A stretch of DNA of 13,034 bases from CAYLMG01 sp964464635 (GTDB lineage: Bacteria > Planctomycetota > Phycisphaerae > Sedimentisphaerales > Anaerobacaceae): positions 1 to 13,034 of the forward strand of contig CAYXGT010000078.1 in assembly GCA_964464635.1 (NCBI GenBank), read 5' to 3'. Under the pieces are notes generated by a model, which was not told the origin of the DNA, ran no database searches, and was given only the letters and a program-made list of their open reading frames with translations. The position numbers were made by a program, and so were the translations under genes. Below, one piece after another: positions 1 to 6,956 of this stretch; the stretch's first letter is position 1, and each line of letters opens with the position of its first letter.

Positions 1-568
1 CGAGAGCATCAAAAAGAGGCCTGAGATAGGGATTGACCTTTGCCTGGATGTCACCGGGCAGAAATCCGAGTTTTTCCCCGGCTTCGACTGCAGGCCGGGC
101 AAGCACTATTCTTCTGATTTGCCTTTTTTTGAGCATCGAGACGGCAACTGCGACAGCGAGGTAAGTTTTTCCCGTCCCAGCAGGGCCTATGCAAAACGTG
201 ATATCATTCGTAAGCATAGTTTCAATGTACTTTAGCTGACCTTTCGTAGAAGGCTCGATAACTTTTTTATTGGAATAAACAGTGATTGCCCGGCCTGTCC
301 GCTCAGCCAAAGGTGAGTCTTCATTGATAAGAAATCTTTTGATATCGGCTTCCGTGACAGTACCTCGCTTAATGAGTCTCTTCTGTATCCTGTCTATGAC
401 TTCAACAGCTTTGTTCACGTTTTTTTCTTTTCCGCTGATAACAAGATTCGACTGCCGGGCGGCTATCTGGACGTCAAGAGATTTGCGCAACAGCCTCAGA
501 TAGCTGTCGGCGGGCCCGAACAGCTCAAGATGATTGTGAATTGAATCTAATTGTATTTTTACTTCCAA
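1..568 (-). CDS. phoH: PhoH family protein (partial, N-terminal 189 residues)
   Basis: The protein is an ATPase of the PhoH family, a cytoplasmic P-loop protein linked in bacteria to RNA metabolism. The window holds only the N-terminal 189 codons, and the rest lies beyond the left edge (family members are usually about 320 aa). Residues 1-65 or so form the KH-like N-terminal region (LELFGP near residue 14). The Walker A motif GPAGTGKT is at about residues 128-135, followed by the conserved RPAVEAGEKLGFLPGD segment. I see no ATG upstream in this frame. The TTG at 566-568 gives MEVKIQLDSI and is the best start, although its Shine-Dalgarno (SD) sequence is weak. An in-frame ATT nine bases upstream sits better behind AGAAG but would be an exceptional start codon. 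It is the last gene of the leftward series, 91 nt after cdsA, with a possible terminator between them. Confidence 0.93.
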   Translation of the reverse strand, partial: MEVKIQLDSIHNHLELFGPADSYLRLLRKSLDVQIAARQSNLVISGKEKNVNKAVEVIDRIQKRLIKRGTVTEADIKRFLINEDSPLAERTGRAITVYSNKKVIEPSTKGQLKYIETMLTNDITFCIGPAGTGKTYLAVAVAVSMLKKRQIRRIVLARPAVEAGEKLGFLPGDIQAKVNPYLRPLFDAL

Positions 569-612
569 CTTTTCAATCCGTTGCTCTTCTGGACAAATAC
601 AATCCCAACATT

Positions 613-636
613 AAAAACCCACAAAAAATATTGCGG
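613..636 (-). terminator. Possible weak intrinsic terminator after cdsA
   Basis: On the minus strand CCGCAA pairs with TTGTGG (one G-U pair) around a six-base loop, followed by G and five T. It lies 24 bases past the cdsA stop and before phoH. The stem is only 6 bp and the T-tract is short, so it may only reduce transcription into phoH. Confidence 0.3.
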
Positions 637-659
637 CTTTTATAGTCACATTTTTTAAT

Positions 660-1523
660 TCAGCAAATAATTGCAAAAAACAAATATGCAAATACGGCTG
701 CCGCCAAAGGCGAGTCAACCACATCGAGTATCCCGCCGAAACCGGGCACACCGAAACTCTGCGGAGCAGCCGAATCCTTCTGCTCGGCACTTCGCTTTAT
801 CAAAGACTCTGCCAAATCCCCGAACTGGCCGATAAAAGCAAAACAAATGCCAAAGAGCACAGCAAGCGGCCAAATCATTATACAACAATCAGCAAAAAAA
901 ACAGCTACAATTACAGCGGCTATAACCGCGCCTGCCATTCCTTCCCAGGTCTTTTTCGGGCTTATATTCGGAGAAAAGCTGTGCTTGCCAAAAACTCTGC
1001 CGGCGGTATAAGCGCCTATATCAGCGGCTTTTACGACAAAAACGAACATAAGCAGCGGCCAGAGGCCGAAATCGATTCTTATCGCCGCTGCAAAAGAGGC
1101 TAACAAGCCGATATAAATAATCGAAAAGACATTGGCGCCGCAATTGGCAGCCACCGCCGAGATGCCATATCGAAAATACTGATAAAAAAACAGCCCAAAG
1201 AGAGTAAAAGCCAGCACGAAAAGCACATAAGTCGAGAGGGAAATCTCGAAAATTTGCAGCCAATACCAGCTCGTAGCCAGCAGAATCGAGGAAGGTATTA
1301 CAACAGGTCTGAAAATCCTCAAATTCTTTTTTTCTATAAGTTTCGATAACTCGATTTGACAGGCCACGACAAGAAAAACAATAAGTATGCAAAACAAAGT
1401 CCCCTGAACGGTTGTATTTTCAATTGACGAAGACAGCGAGCCGTCCAGCCAGCCGTCGAAAACGACAAGTGCTGTGAAAACAACAGTCATCAGCGTACCA
1501 AAAATCAATCTGTATTTCAGCAT
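660..1523 (-). CDS. cdsA: Phosphatidate cytidylyltransferase (CDP-diglyceride synthase)
   Basis: This integral membrane enzyme transfers CMP from CTP to phosphatidic acid, giving CDP-diacylglycerol, the precursor of anionic and zwitterionic phospholipids. The 287 aa protein is mostly hydrophobic with about eight predicted membrane segments. Its C-terminal half carries the family motifs: KAADIGAYTAGRVFGKH (about 165-181), ISPKKTWEG (187-195), and the signature SLIKR...KD...PGFGGILDVVDS (240-271). The usual PGHGG-LDR-D core reads PGFGG-LDVVD here, with a few extra residues after KD. The acidic residues D250, D267 and D270 are kept. It starts at the ATG at 1521-1523, has little SD sequence, and lies 39 nt after uppS, so co-transcription with uppS is likely. 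The PgpA domain encoded at 5483-6847 acts further along the same pathway. Confidence 0.93.
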   Translation of the reverse strand: MLKYRLIFGTLMTVVFTALVVFDGWLDGSLSSSIENTTVQGTLFCILIVFLVVACQIELSKLIEKKNLRIFRPVVIPSSILLATSWYWLQIFEISLSTYVLFVLAFTLFGLFFYQYFRYGISAVAANCGANVFSIIYIGLLASFAAAIRIDFGLWPLLMFVFVVKAADIGAYTAGRVFGKHSFSPNISPKKTWEGMAGAVIAAVIVAVFFADCCIMIWPLAVLFGICFAFIGQFGDLAESLIKRSAEQKDSAAPQSFGVPGFGGILDVVDSPLAAAVFAYLFFAIIC

Positions 1524-1562
1524 TTTTCAATTTATAGAGAAAGCTAATATTCAACAGGACTG

Positions 1563-2330
1563 CTAAACTGTCGGTTTTATATCCCCAAAGCGCCGCTCTC
1601 TCTGCGCATAATCTCTTATAGCCTCTTCGATGTCATTTTCGGCGAAATCAGGCCACAAGGTTTTCGTAATGTAGAACTCACTGTAAGAAACCTGCCAGAG
1701 CAAAAAGTTACTAATCCTTCTTTCATTAGCGGAGCGAATCAAAAGATCGGGGTCGGCAAGCGAGGGTGCGTAAAGATGTTGTGAAATACATCTCTCATCA
1801 ATATCATCGATACTTAACTTTCCATTTTTATATTCCTGGGCAATCTTCCTCGCTGCATCTGTCAGCTCGGCTCTTCCGCTGTAATTCAGTGCGAGGGCAA
1901 GTATCATTCCCGAATTACCGGCGGTCAGCTTTATTGTCTCGAGCAGCTCGGTGAGGACATTTTCAGGAAGCTGCTGCATACGACCGAGATGCTTTAGCCT
2001 GACATTGTTTTTCATCAAAGTGTCACGAATCTGAACAAGATACTGCGTATAAAGAGACATCAGGGCATTTATTTCTGAGCTGGGTCTTTTCCAGTTTTCA
2101 ATGCTGAAGGAATACAGAGTAAGAGATTCTATTCCGAGATTCACACAGTGCGTTGCGATTTTTTCGACCGTTTCACCGCCCTTGCGGTGCCCTGCAACCC
2201 TGGGCAGATTTTTCCGGCGAGCCCATCGGCCGTTACCATCCATAATTATGGCGATATGCCGAGGCAGCTTCTCTACAGAGATGCCCAGCCGCTCGGCAGT
2301 GTTTTTTTGTTTTTCTTCGAAGCTTTCCAT
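1563..2330 (-). CDS. uppS: Isoprenyl transferase (undecaprenyl diphosphate synthase)
   Basis: This cis-prenyltransferase adds isopentenyl diphosphate units to farnesyl diphosphate to make undecaprenyl diphosphate, the lipid carrier precursor for peptidoglycan. The 255 aa protein is cytosolic, with no signal or membrane segment. HIAIIMDGNGRWA (25-37) contains the catalytic Asp31, GHRKG (48-52) follows, and SIENWKRP lies at 76-83. The C-terminal signature DLLIRSANERRISNFLLWQ (195-213) keeps Arg199, Glu203 and Arg205, but the usual Ser/Gly-Gly before Glu is Ala-Asn. I chose the ATG at 2328-2330. A TTG at 2340-2342 would add MFVL, and neither start has a clear SD. It sits 74 nt after purA and 39 nt before cdsA in the direction of transcription. 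The UppP half of the 5483-6847 fusion acts on its product. Confidence 0.94.
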   Translation of the reverse strand: MESFEEKQKNTAERLGISVEKLPRHIAIIMDGNGRWARRKNLPRVAGHRKGGETVEKIATHCVNLGIESLTLYSFSIENWKRPSSEINALMSLYTQYLVQIRDTLMKNNVRLKHLGRMQQLPENVLTELLETIKLTAGNSGMILALALNYSGRAELTDAARKIAQEYKNGKLSIDDIDERCISQHLYAPSLADPDLLIRSANERRISNFLLWQVSYSEFYITKTLWPDFAENDIEEAIRDYAQRERRFGDIKPTV

Positions 2331-2404
2331 TAAGACAAACAAATCAGGGCCGAAAACAAACGAAATTTGACTTAAATAATGCCTTTACCCAGTGCTTTTT
2401 TTTC

Positions 2405-3679
2405 TTACCTGAATATCATCTGATTTCGTTTTGGCCCTACTCCAATTATCGTAATCGGTCTGGTGGTTGCCTGCTCAATCAATGTGATATAGTTTTTGGC
2501 ATTTGAAGGTAAATCATTAAAATCAGTTACATTGCTTACATCTTCGTTCCAGCCGTCAACGGTTTCATAAACGCATTGGACGCGTGATAACTTATCCAGA
2601 TTCGAGGGGAAGAAGCTCACCTCTCTTGCCCCAATCTGATAGCCGGTGCAGACACTAAGCTTCTCGATGCCTGTCAGGGTATCGAGATGCATCAAGGCGA
2701 TAGTATCGATAGAGCCTATGGTGATGGTATAAGAGACAGCGACGGCATCAAACCAGCCGCACCGCCTGGGTCTGCCTGTAGTCGTGCCGTATTCATTTCC
2801 CTTGTCCCTGATATAATTGCCGATTTCGTTATCCTGTTCGGTCGGAAACGGGCCTGAACCGACTCTTGTGGTGTAAGCCTTGGCAACGCCGATAAATTTA
2901 TCAACCATCCTGCAGGGGACACCGCTGCCGGCAGGCATACCAAGTGAGCTTGCATTTGAGCTGGTAACAAATGGGAAGGTGCCGTGGTCGAGGTCTAAAA
3001 GAGCCCCCTGGGCCCCTTCAAAAAGCACAGACTTGCCGCCTGAAATGGATTTATGCAGAAACTCGGTGGTATCCGTCGCAAATGGCAGCAGGCGGTCGGC
3101 ATATATCCTGCATTTTTCATAGATTTGTCCCGCATCGATGGGTTGAGCGCTATAAACAGCCGAGAATAATTTATTTTTATATTCGACTACGGCATAGAGT
3201 TTGTCTTTTAGTCTTGCGAGGTCTCTCAAATCGGCCACTCGAATCGCAAAGGACCTTCCAACCTTATCTGCGTAACACGGGCCGATACCCCTAATCGTCG
3301 TGCCGATTTTTTCCCCTCCGAGAGCCTGCTCACGCAGCCTGTCTTCCGCTTTATGATAATCCAGAACAATATGCGCATTTTCACTTATCAGAAGTCTGCC
3401 ATCTAAGTGAATATTCTTTTCGGCGAGAGAGCCAATCTCCTCAATCAAAGTTTCGGGGTCGATTACCACGCCGTTTGCAATTACGCACTTGACATTCTGG
3501 CGAACCGAGCCGCTGGGCAAAAGGTGCAGTGCGAATCTATCGTTACCAACAACGACTGTATGCCCTGCATTTGCCCCCCCGCTGTATCTTACAACGATGT
3601 CACTTTTTTCTGCAAGAGTGTCAACGACCTTGCCTTTTCCCTCATCGCCCCATTGTAAACCGGTTATGCAAATGTTCAT
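2405..3679 (-). CDS. purA: Adenylosuccinate synthetase
   Basis: The enzyme joins IMP and aspartate using GTP to make adenylosuccinate, the first committed step to AMP. The 424 aa length is close to the usual 425-435. The N-terminal GTP-binding loop WGDEGKGK (10-17) contains the catalytic Asp12, and GGANAGHTVV includes the catalytic His40. Further family motifs are GTTIRGIGPCYADK, LFEGAQGALLDLDHGTFPFVTSSN (two adjoining blocks), TRVGSGPFPTE, EYGTTTGRPRRCGWFD and the C-terminal GVGP. It begins at the ATG at 3677-3679 behind a weak AGAGAATAG stretch. A hairpin sits in the leader (3713-3748). The protein appears full-length with all expected motifs. Confidence 0.97.
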   Translation of the reverse strand: MNICITGLQWGDEGKGKVVDTLAEKSDIVVRYSGGANAGHTVVVGNDRFALHLLPSGSVRQNVKCVIANGVVIDPETLIEEIGSLAEKNIHLDGRLLISENAHIVLDYHKAEDRLREQALGGEKIGTTIRGIGPCYADKVGRSFAIRVADLRDLARLKDKLYAVVEYKNKLFSAVYSAQPIDAGQIYEKCRIYADRLLPFATDTTEFLHKSISGGKSVLFEGAQGALLDLDHGTFPFVTSSNASSLGMPAGSGVPCRMVDKFIGVAKAYTTRVGSGPFPTEQDNEIGNYIRDKGNEYGTTTGRPRRCGWFDAVAVSYTITIGSIDTIALMHLDTLTGIEKLSVCTGYQIGAREVSFFPSNLDKLSRVQCVYETVDGWNEDVSNVTDFNDLPSNAKNYITLIEQATTRPITIIGVGPKRNQMIFR

Positions 3680-3712
3680 TTTATCTATTCTCTAAAAAAA
3701 CCTGCAAACATA

Positions 3713-3748
3713 AACCGCAACAGCTCACAAAGAAAGCATATTGCGGTT
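3713..3748 (-). promoter_or_regulatory. Hairpin in the purA leader
   Basis: A perfect 8 bp inverted repeat, AACCGCAA and TTGCGGTT, is separated by 20 bases. The loop can form a further GCT/AGC pairing. On the minus strand it lies 33 bases before the purA start and after the 159 aa gene. A seven-T run occurs 12 bases past the stem, which is rather far for a standard intrinsic terminator. It could end upstream transcription, protect an RNA end, or act on purA. The function is not established. Confidence 0.45.
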
Positions 3749-3781
3749 AAAAGCTGAATTTTAATATTTATTTTGAAGAAC

Positions 3782-4261
3782 TCAACTGATTTCACCGACG
3801 ATTTTTTCGAGGACCGGCGTTAAATTATCATACCTTCTGTTACTTAACTTTAACTGTTTCTCAGCGTCGCTCGAGTCTTTATAAGTAATAATGAAAAAAC
3901 CTTTCGAATCAAAGTTTGTCTTATCCACCTTTTGGATGGAACGATAAAGTATCTGGTTTTTTCCGTCGATGGTTAACTGTTCTTCATCGGCGATGATTTT
4001 TTTGTTTTTTACGGTGCCAAGATAACAAGCTATGCCGGCAGCAATGGCTGCAAGGAAAAATGGTGATATACGCTGAAACATCATTGTATCGTCGGCCTTG
4101 CCATCCTTTACGTGTTTATTGTAGAAATCCTGCCTGCGTAACCAGGGATATTTGCTAAGGAAACCGTCATAAGCAAACACAACAGCAAAGACAATGCAGG
4201 CACCGATATAAATTTTCAGATTGGTCTTTTTAGATTTGCTTATTGGAGCTTCGATAGTCAT
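3782..4261 (-). CDS. Hypothetical membrane protein, two membrane segments
   Basis: I do not recognise a specific family. The 159 aa protein has a short polar N-terminus rich in Lys and Ser, a membrane segment at about 16-33, a charged loop of about 35 residues (RRQDFYNKHVKDGKADD), a second segment at about 67-84, and a soluble C-terminal domain of about 70 residues. The pattern of that domain (KIIADEEQLTIDG, then YRSIQKVDKT, then GFFIITYKDS) resembles the beta-strand layout of bacterial PH-like domains in small membrane proteins. That comparison is an inference from pattern only. The start ATG (4259-4261) has a clear SD, AGGAAAAAAAGG. It lies 17 nt after the 251 aa gene, so the two are probably translated from one transcript. 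Confidence 0.8.
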   Translation of the reverse strand: MTIEAPISKSKKTNLKIYIGACIVFAVVFAYDGFLSKYPWLRRQDFYNKHVKDGKADDTMMFQRISPFFLAAIAAGIACYLGTVKNKKIIADEEQLTIDGKNQILYRSIQKVDKTNFDSKGFFIITYKDSSDAEKQLKLSNRRYDNLTPVLEKIVGEIS

Positions 4262-4278
4262 CCTTTTTTTCCTGAAAT

Positions 4279-5034
4279 CTATATCATTCTTTTTTGTGCA
4301 ATAACATTTATCAAAGGCTGGACAAACTTAGGCACAATTTTTTCCGCCAACAGCTCTTCGCCAATCTGACACTGTCTGGCGAAGGATTTAACCGCATCAA
4401 ATTTTCCCTCAGGTGGAGGAAACTGCCTGACAGTAACCAGAAGGCTTATTGCTCTGTCGGTTGTTTTTTCCCTGTCATCCGGTTCAAGAATGCTTGTTTT
4501 CGATTCCACGCTTATCCTTGCCTGAGTTCGACAATCTTCCGAGAGGGCAAGGACCATAGACGGTGAAAAATCGATAGGCCTTAAAGGAACATCCAGAAGA
4601 GAGCTGAATGAGCCTGAGCCGAGCAGTGCCTCTGCAATTACCTCGTCGTGGCTGCCGTTATAGTCAAAATCCATTCCAAAGATGACATCGAGCGAATCGA
4701 TATCAAGATGACTTACAGAAAGCATAAAAGGGGCAAGCTCAAGAACGAGTTTGTGCTGGTTGTAAGCATCGGAAAGGTTTAAGGGATTGACAAAGCCAGA
4801 GCCTATGCGGTCCTGCTCGAGCACAATCCAGCGGTATCGGCCGGCAGAAGAATCCTCTTCGAGATAATAATTATTGTTACGCCGGAAGAAATTGCCCATA
4901 GCAGGATACTGCTTTTGTACTCTCTCAAAAAAAGCCAGGACGGTATCCCGCTCTGTCGGCAGGTCAAGCTCCGTGTTTACGTACATATCCACGAAGAAAT
5001 CATCGCATAAAAGATTATAACTATTCATAGCCAT
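4279..5034 (-). CDS. Hypothetical protein, 251 aa, soluble
   Basis: No domain is recognised. The protein is acidic to neutral with no signal peptide and no membrane segment, so it is probably cytoplasmic. It has an aromatic-rich N-terminal third (FFERVQKQYPAMGNFFRRN near 35-53), an RYRWIVLEQDRIGSGFVNP segment, and a mid region LDVIFGMDFDYNGSHDEVIA containing several Asp and Glu. The C-terminal half has alternating strand and helix character and ends in IAQKRMI. The ATG at 5032-5034 is supported by GGTGGAG nine bases upstream, and a second ATG two codons later is less well spaced. Codon use matches the neighbours. It is closely followed by the 159 aa membrane protein gene, which suggests a functional pair, but the sequence alone does not indicate a role. 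Confidence 0.85.
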   Translation of the reverse strand: MAMNSYNLLCDDFFVDMYVNTELDLPTERDTVLAFFERVQKQYPAMGNFFRRNNNYYLEEDSSAGRYRWIVLEQDRIGSGFVNPLNLSDAYNQHKLVLELAPFMLSVSHLDIDSLDVIFGMDFDYNGSHDEVIAEALLGSGSFSSLLDVPLRPIDFSPSMVLALSEDCRTQARISVESKTSILEPDDREKTTDRAISLLVTVRQFPPPEGKFDAVKSFARQCQIGEELLAEKIVPKFVQPLINVIAQKRMI

Positions 5035-5126
5035 AGCTCACAACTCCACCGTTCGATTCAAAATAACGAGCTTCCAGACTCCGAAGAGTGCAGCTAACTT
5101 TCACAAAAACCCGGCCAAACGAAGTA

Positions 5127-5318
5127 TTATACATTCAAATATTCAGATTCCCAGATTTTTTCAGTCAATTCCTTCAGCTTATGGTCATAATTTATCATAA
5201 TCCGGAAATATTCATCGGATTCGAGCGCTTCCTGGGCCTTTTCGTCCTCGAAATTCACTTTCTGCGGCAAAACCGACTTTCTAAAGATTTCATAATGGTC
5301 CCTGATAGAGCAGGGCAT
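5127..5318 (-). CDS. Small hypothetical protein, intact C-terminal frame
   Basis: This is a 63-codon open frame from the ATG at 5316-5318 to TAA. The product is acidic and largely helical (EDEKAQEALESDEYF, then HKLKELTEKIWESEY), with no membrane segment and no family I recognise. Its codons match those of neighbouring genes. The same frame stays open for 29 more codons upstream, with protein-like composition (NEYGLNDWKKPKNW), to 5403. The ATG at 5318 has no SD and lies inside what looks like a longer protein of about 93 aa, so it is probably not the natural start. As the sequence stands, only this portion or an unusual start could be translated in frame. It lies between pgpA-uppP and the 251 aa gene. 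Confidence 0.5.
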   Translation of the reverse strand: MPCSIRDHYEIFRKSVLPQKVNFEDEKAQEALESDEYFRIMINYDHKLKELTEKIWESEYLNV

Positions 5319-5409
5319 AAGCCAGTTTTTCGGCTTTTTCCAGTCGTTCAGGCCGTATTCGTTTTGCCATTTTCGAGATAAGAGCCGGCGAAATTCCTTA
5401 CGTTTTCAT
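5319..5409 (-). pseudogene. N-terminal part of the small gene, out of frame by one base
   Basis: The ATG at 5407-5409 is preceded by a purine-rich GGTGAGTAGAG stretch suited to ribosome binding, but it reads ATG AAA ACG TAA and stops after three codons. If one A of the four-A run (5403-5406) is removed, it reads MKRKEFRRLLSRKWQNEYG and continues without a break into the frame at 5127-5318. The result would be a 93 aa protein with a basic N-terminus and an acidic C-terminus. The extra A may be a true mutation, a sequencing or assembly error in a homopolymer, or a slippage site. A competing frame gives a 26 aa peptide (MAKRIRPERLEKAEKLAYAL and onward, 5290-5370), but it lacks an SD and uses rarer codons. 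Confidence 0.45.
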
Positions 5410-5482
5410 TCTGACTCTACTCACCGCCAAAACAATAAACAAGAAGCTATTTACCTGTCATCGATTCTCGTAGTTTTTTAGA

Positions 5483-6847
5483 TTATTTCAAATGATAAAA
5501 TAGTACAAGAAAGGCCAAAAAATAGCAGTAGAAGGCAAAAAACTTAAATTTTGCCCTTCTGGCAACGGAAATCAATAATTTCAGTGCGAATACACCGCAA
5601 AAAGCAGCAGTGAGAAATCCGATTAAAACAGGGCCGAGCGATAAAGCCTGCTCAAGCTGATTGAGATTTTTTACTATTTGCACTGCTGTTGCACCCAATA
5701 TGGCTGGTATTGCCAGAAGGAAGCTGAACTCGACAGCCCATCTGCGGTGAAGACCTATGAGTATGGCAGCACAAATGGTAGCCCCGCTTCGCGATATACC
5801 CGGCATAATAGCCACCGCCTGGGCGAGTCCCACGACAATTGCTGCGATAATGCTAAATTGACGCAGCCCGATGCGTGTTTTTTTCCGCCAGTCGGTAACC
5901 AGCAATAATGTGCCCGTAACAAGCCACATTAAAGCCACCGTCAATAAGCTACCACGGGCACGGACGAAAACGCCAACAAACATAAAACCAAAAAAGCCGG
6001 TAACTGCAGTAGCGATAACAGCCAATACAAGAAAGTGAAAGGCAGGACTCCTTTTATAAACATCAACGAAACTGTTGCCGTATCTGCCTGGCTCAATAAG
6101 GTTCCTTAAAAAAGCGGCTATCGATTTGCGAAAGACGATTAAGATTGCAATTACAGTGCCGGTATGAACGGCGAGGTCAAATAAAATCATCTGGCTGCTT
6201 TCAGTGTCAAATTCAAAAAAGTGCTCGAACAATACCAAATGGCCGCTGGAAGATATCGGCAGAAACTCGGTCAGCCCCTGCACAATCCCAAGTATCGCAG
6301 CGGTGAACATATTCAGACGGGCAGGTTCAAACTTTAGGTATCTGCCGAGAGATTCGACCAAATTGAAGTGGATAAAGAAAAGCAAAATTATGCCGGCATA
6401 GACGGCAGCCAATAAATCGTCGGCAAGGATTCCCCAGCCTGCGGGCAGTTTTTCGGCCCTTCTGACAGGAAAAGGCTTTGTGATATCAAATAATCTGAAG
6501 AGCAGAAAACCCGCTATAGCAACGAGCCAAATTTGCTGAGCCGCAAGTACCTTGCCAATCAAAGGACAGGCGATTAAAAATGTAAGCCCCTGGCCTGCAA
6601 ACTCGTCGGCAACAACTTCACGAGGGTCATCTCTGCCGGTCCTGCTGATTATGGCTGGGGCAAACTTGATGCAAACAATCGAGCCGGCTATGACCATAAA
6701 AGCCAAAACGACCGACAGTAAAACGACGGAAATATTGAGGTAAACAAGCGCTAAAAAAATGAACATCGGCAAAAGCGAAGCCCAGCTGCCGGGTGCAAAA
6801 GGCAAAAGCCCCAGGCCGAAACAGGATGTCAGAAATCTTTTCATCAT
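5483..6847 (-). CDS. Fusion of phosphatidylglycerophosphatase A and undecaprenyl-diphosphatase
   Basis: One 454 aa membrane protein contains two complete lipid-phosphate phosphatases. Residues 1-160 are PgpA-like: GLGLLPFAPGSWASL (11-25), GRDDPREVVADEFAGQ (71-86) and KPFPVRRAEKLPAGWGILADD (124-144) match the family motifs for hydrolysing phosphatidylglycerophosphate to phosphatidylglycerol. Residues 180-454 are a full UppP/BacA, with GIVQGLTEFLPISSSGHL (187-204, containing the QxxxE motif) and MPGISRSGAT (348-357). UppP converts undecaprenyl diphosphate to the monophosphate carrier. A linker of about 20 residues joins them. Met180 aligns with a normal UppP start, but no SD precedes it and the frame is continuous. 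The gene starts with a double ATG and has no SD. It shares the window with cdsA and uppS, whose products feed the two pathways. Confidence 0.93.
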   Translation of the reverse strand: MMKRFLTSCFGLGLLPFAPGSWASLLPMFIFLALVYLNISVVLLSVVLAFMVIAGSIVCIKFAPAIISRTGRDDPREVVADEFAGQGLTFLIACPLIGKVLAAQQIWLVAIAGFLLFRLFDITKPFPVRRAEKLPAGWGILADDLLAAVYAGIILLFFIHFNLVESLGRYLKFEPARLNMFTAAILGIVQGLTEFLPISSSGHLVLFEHFFEFDTESSQMILFDLAVHTGTVIAILIVFRKSIAAFLRNLIEPGRYGNSFVDVYKRSPAFHFLVLAVIATAVTGFFGFMFVGVFVRARGSLLTVALMWLVTGTLLLVTDWRKKTRIGLRQFSIIAAIVVGLAQAVAIMPGISRSGATICAAILIGLHRRWAVEFSFLLAIPAILGATAVQIVKNLNQLEQALSLGPVLIGFLTAAFCGVFALKLLISVARRAKFKFFAFYCYFLAFLVLFYHLK

Positions 6848-6857
6848 TTCAAAAAAG

Positions 6858-6887
6858 TTTATACATTTTAAGATTTTAAAAATCCAA
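6858..6887 (-). promoter_or_regulatory. Possible promoter just upstream of pgpA-uppP
   Basis: On the minus strand TTGGAT and TATAAA are separated by 18 bases in a very AT-rich gap between dgt and the fusion gene. The -10 match is good (5 of 6) and the -35 weak (3 of 6). The implied transcription start would lie only a few bases before the ATG at 6847, which would fit the missing SD by making the mRNA nearly leaderless. This is tentative. Confidence 0.25.
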
Positions 6888-6956
6888 CTATAAGTATTTT
6901 TTAACGAGCTTTTACACCAGTTTCAGTCAGGATTCAATATCAAAAATCGAAAAAGA

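Noticed and set aside
5062..5094. Small ACTC-TTCG-GAGT hairpin upstream of the 251 aa gene
   Set aside because: The stem has only four base pairs and no T-tract follows. It is too short to support a terminator or riboswitch.
5290..5370. A 26-residue helical-looking peptide in a frame overlapping the small gene
   Set aside because: There is no SD, it uses rarer codons (CGA, ATA, CGG), and the overlapping frame has better codon use and a longer open extent.
6308..6310. Met180 of the fusion as a separate uppP start
   Set aside because: No SD precedes it and the reading frame is continuous through the PgpA domain, so a single product is the simpler reading.
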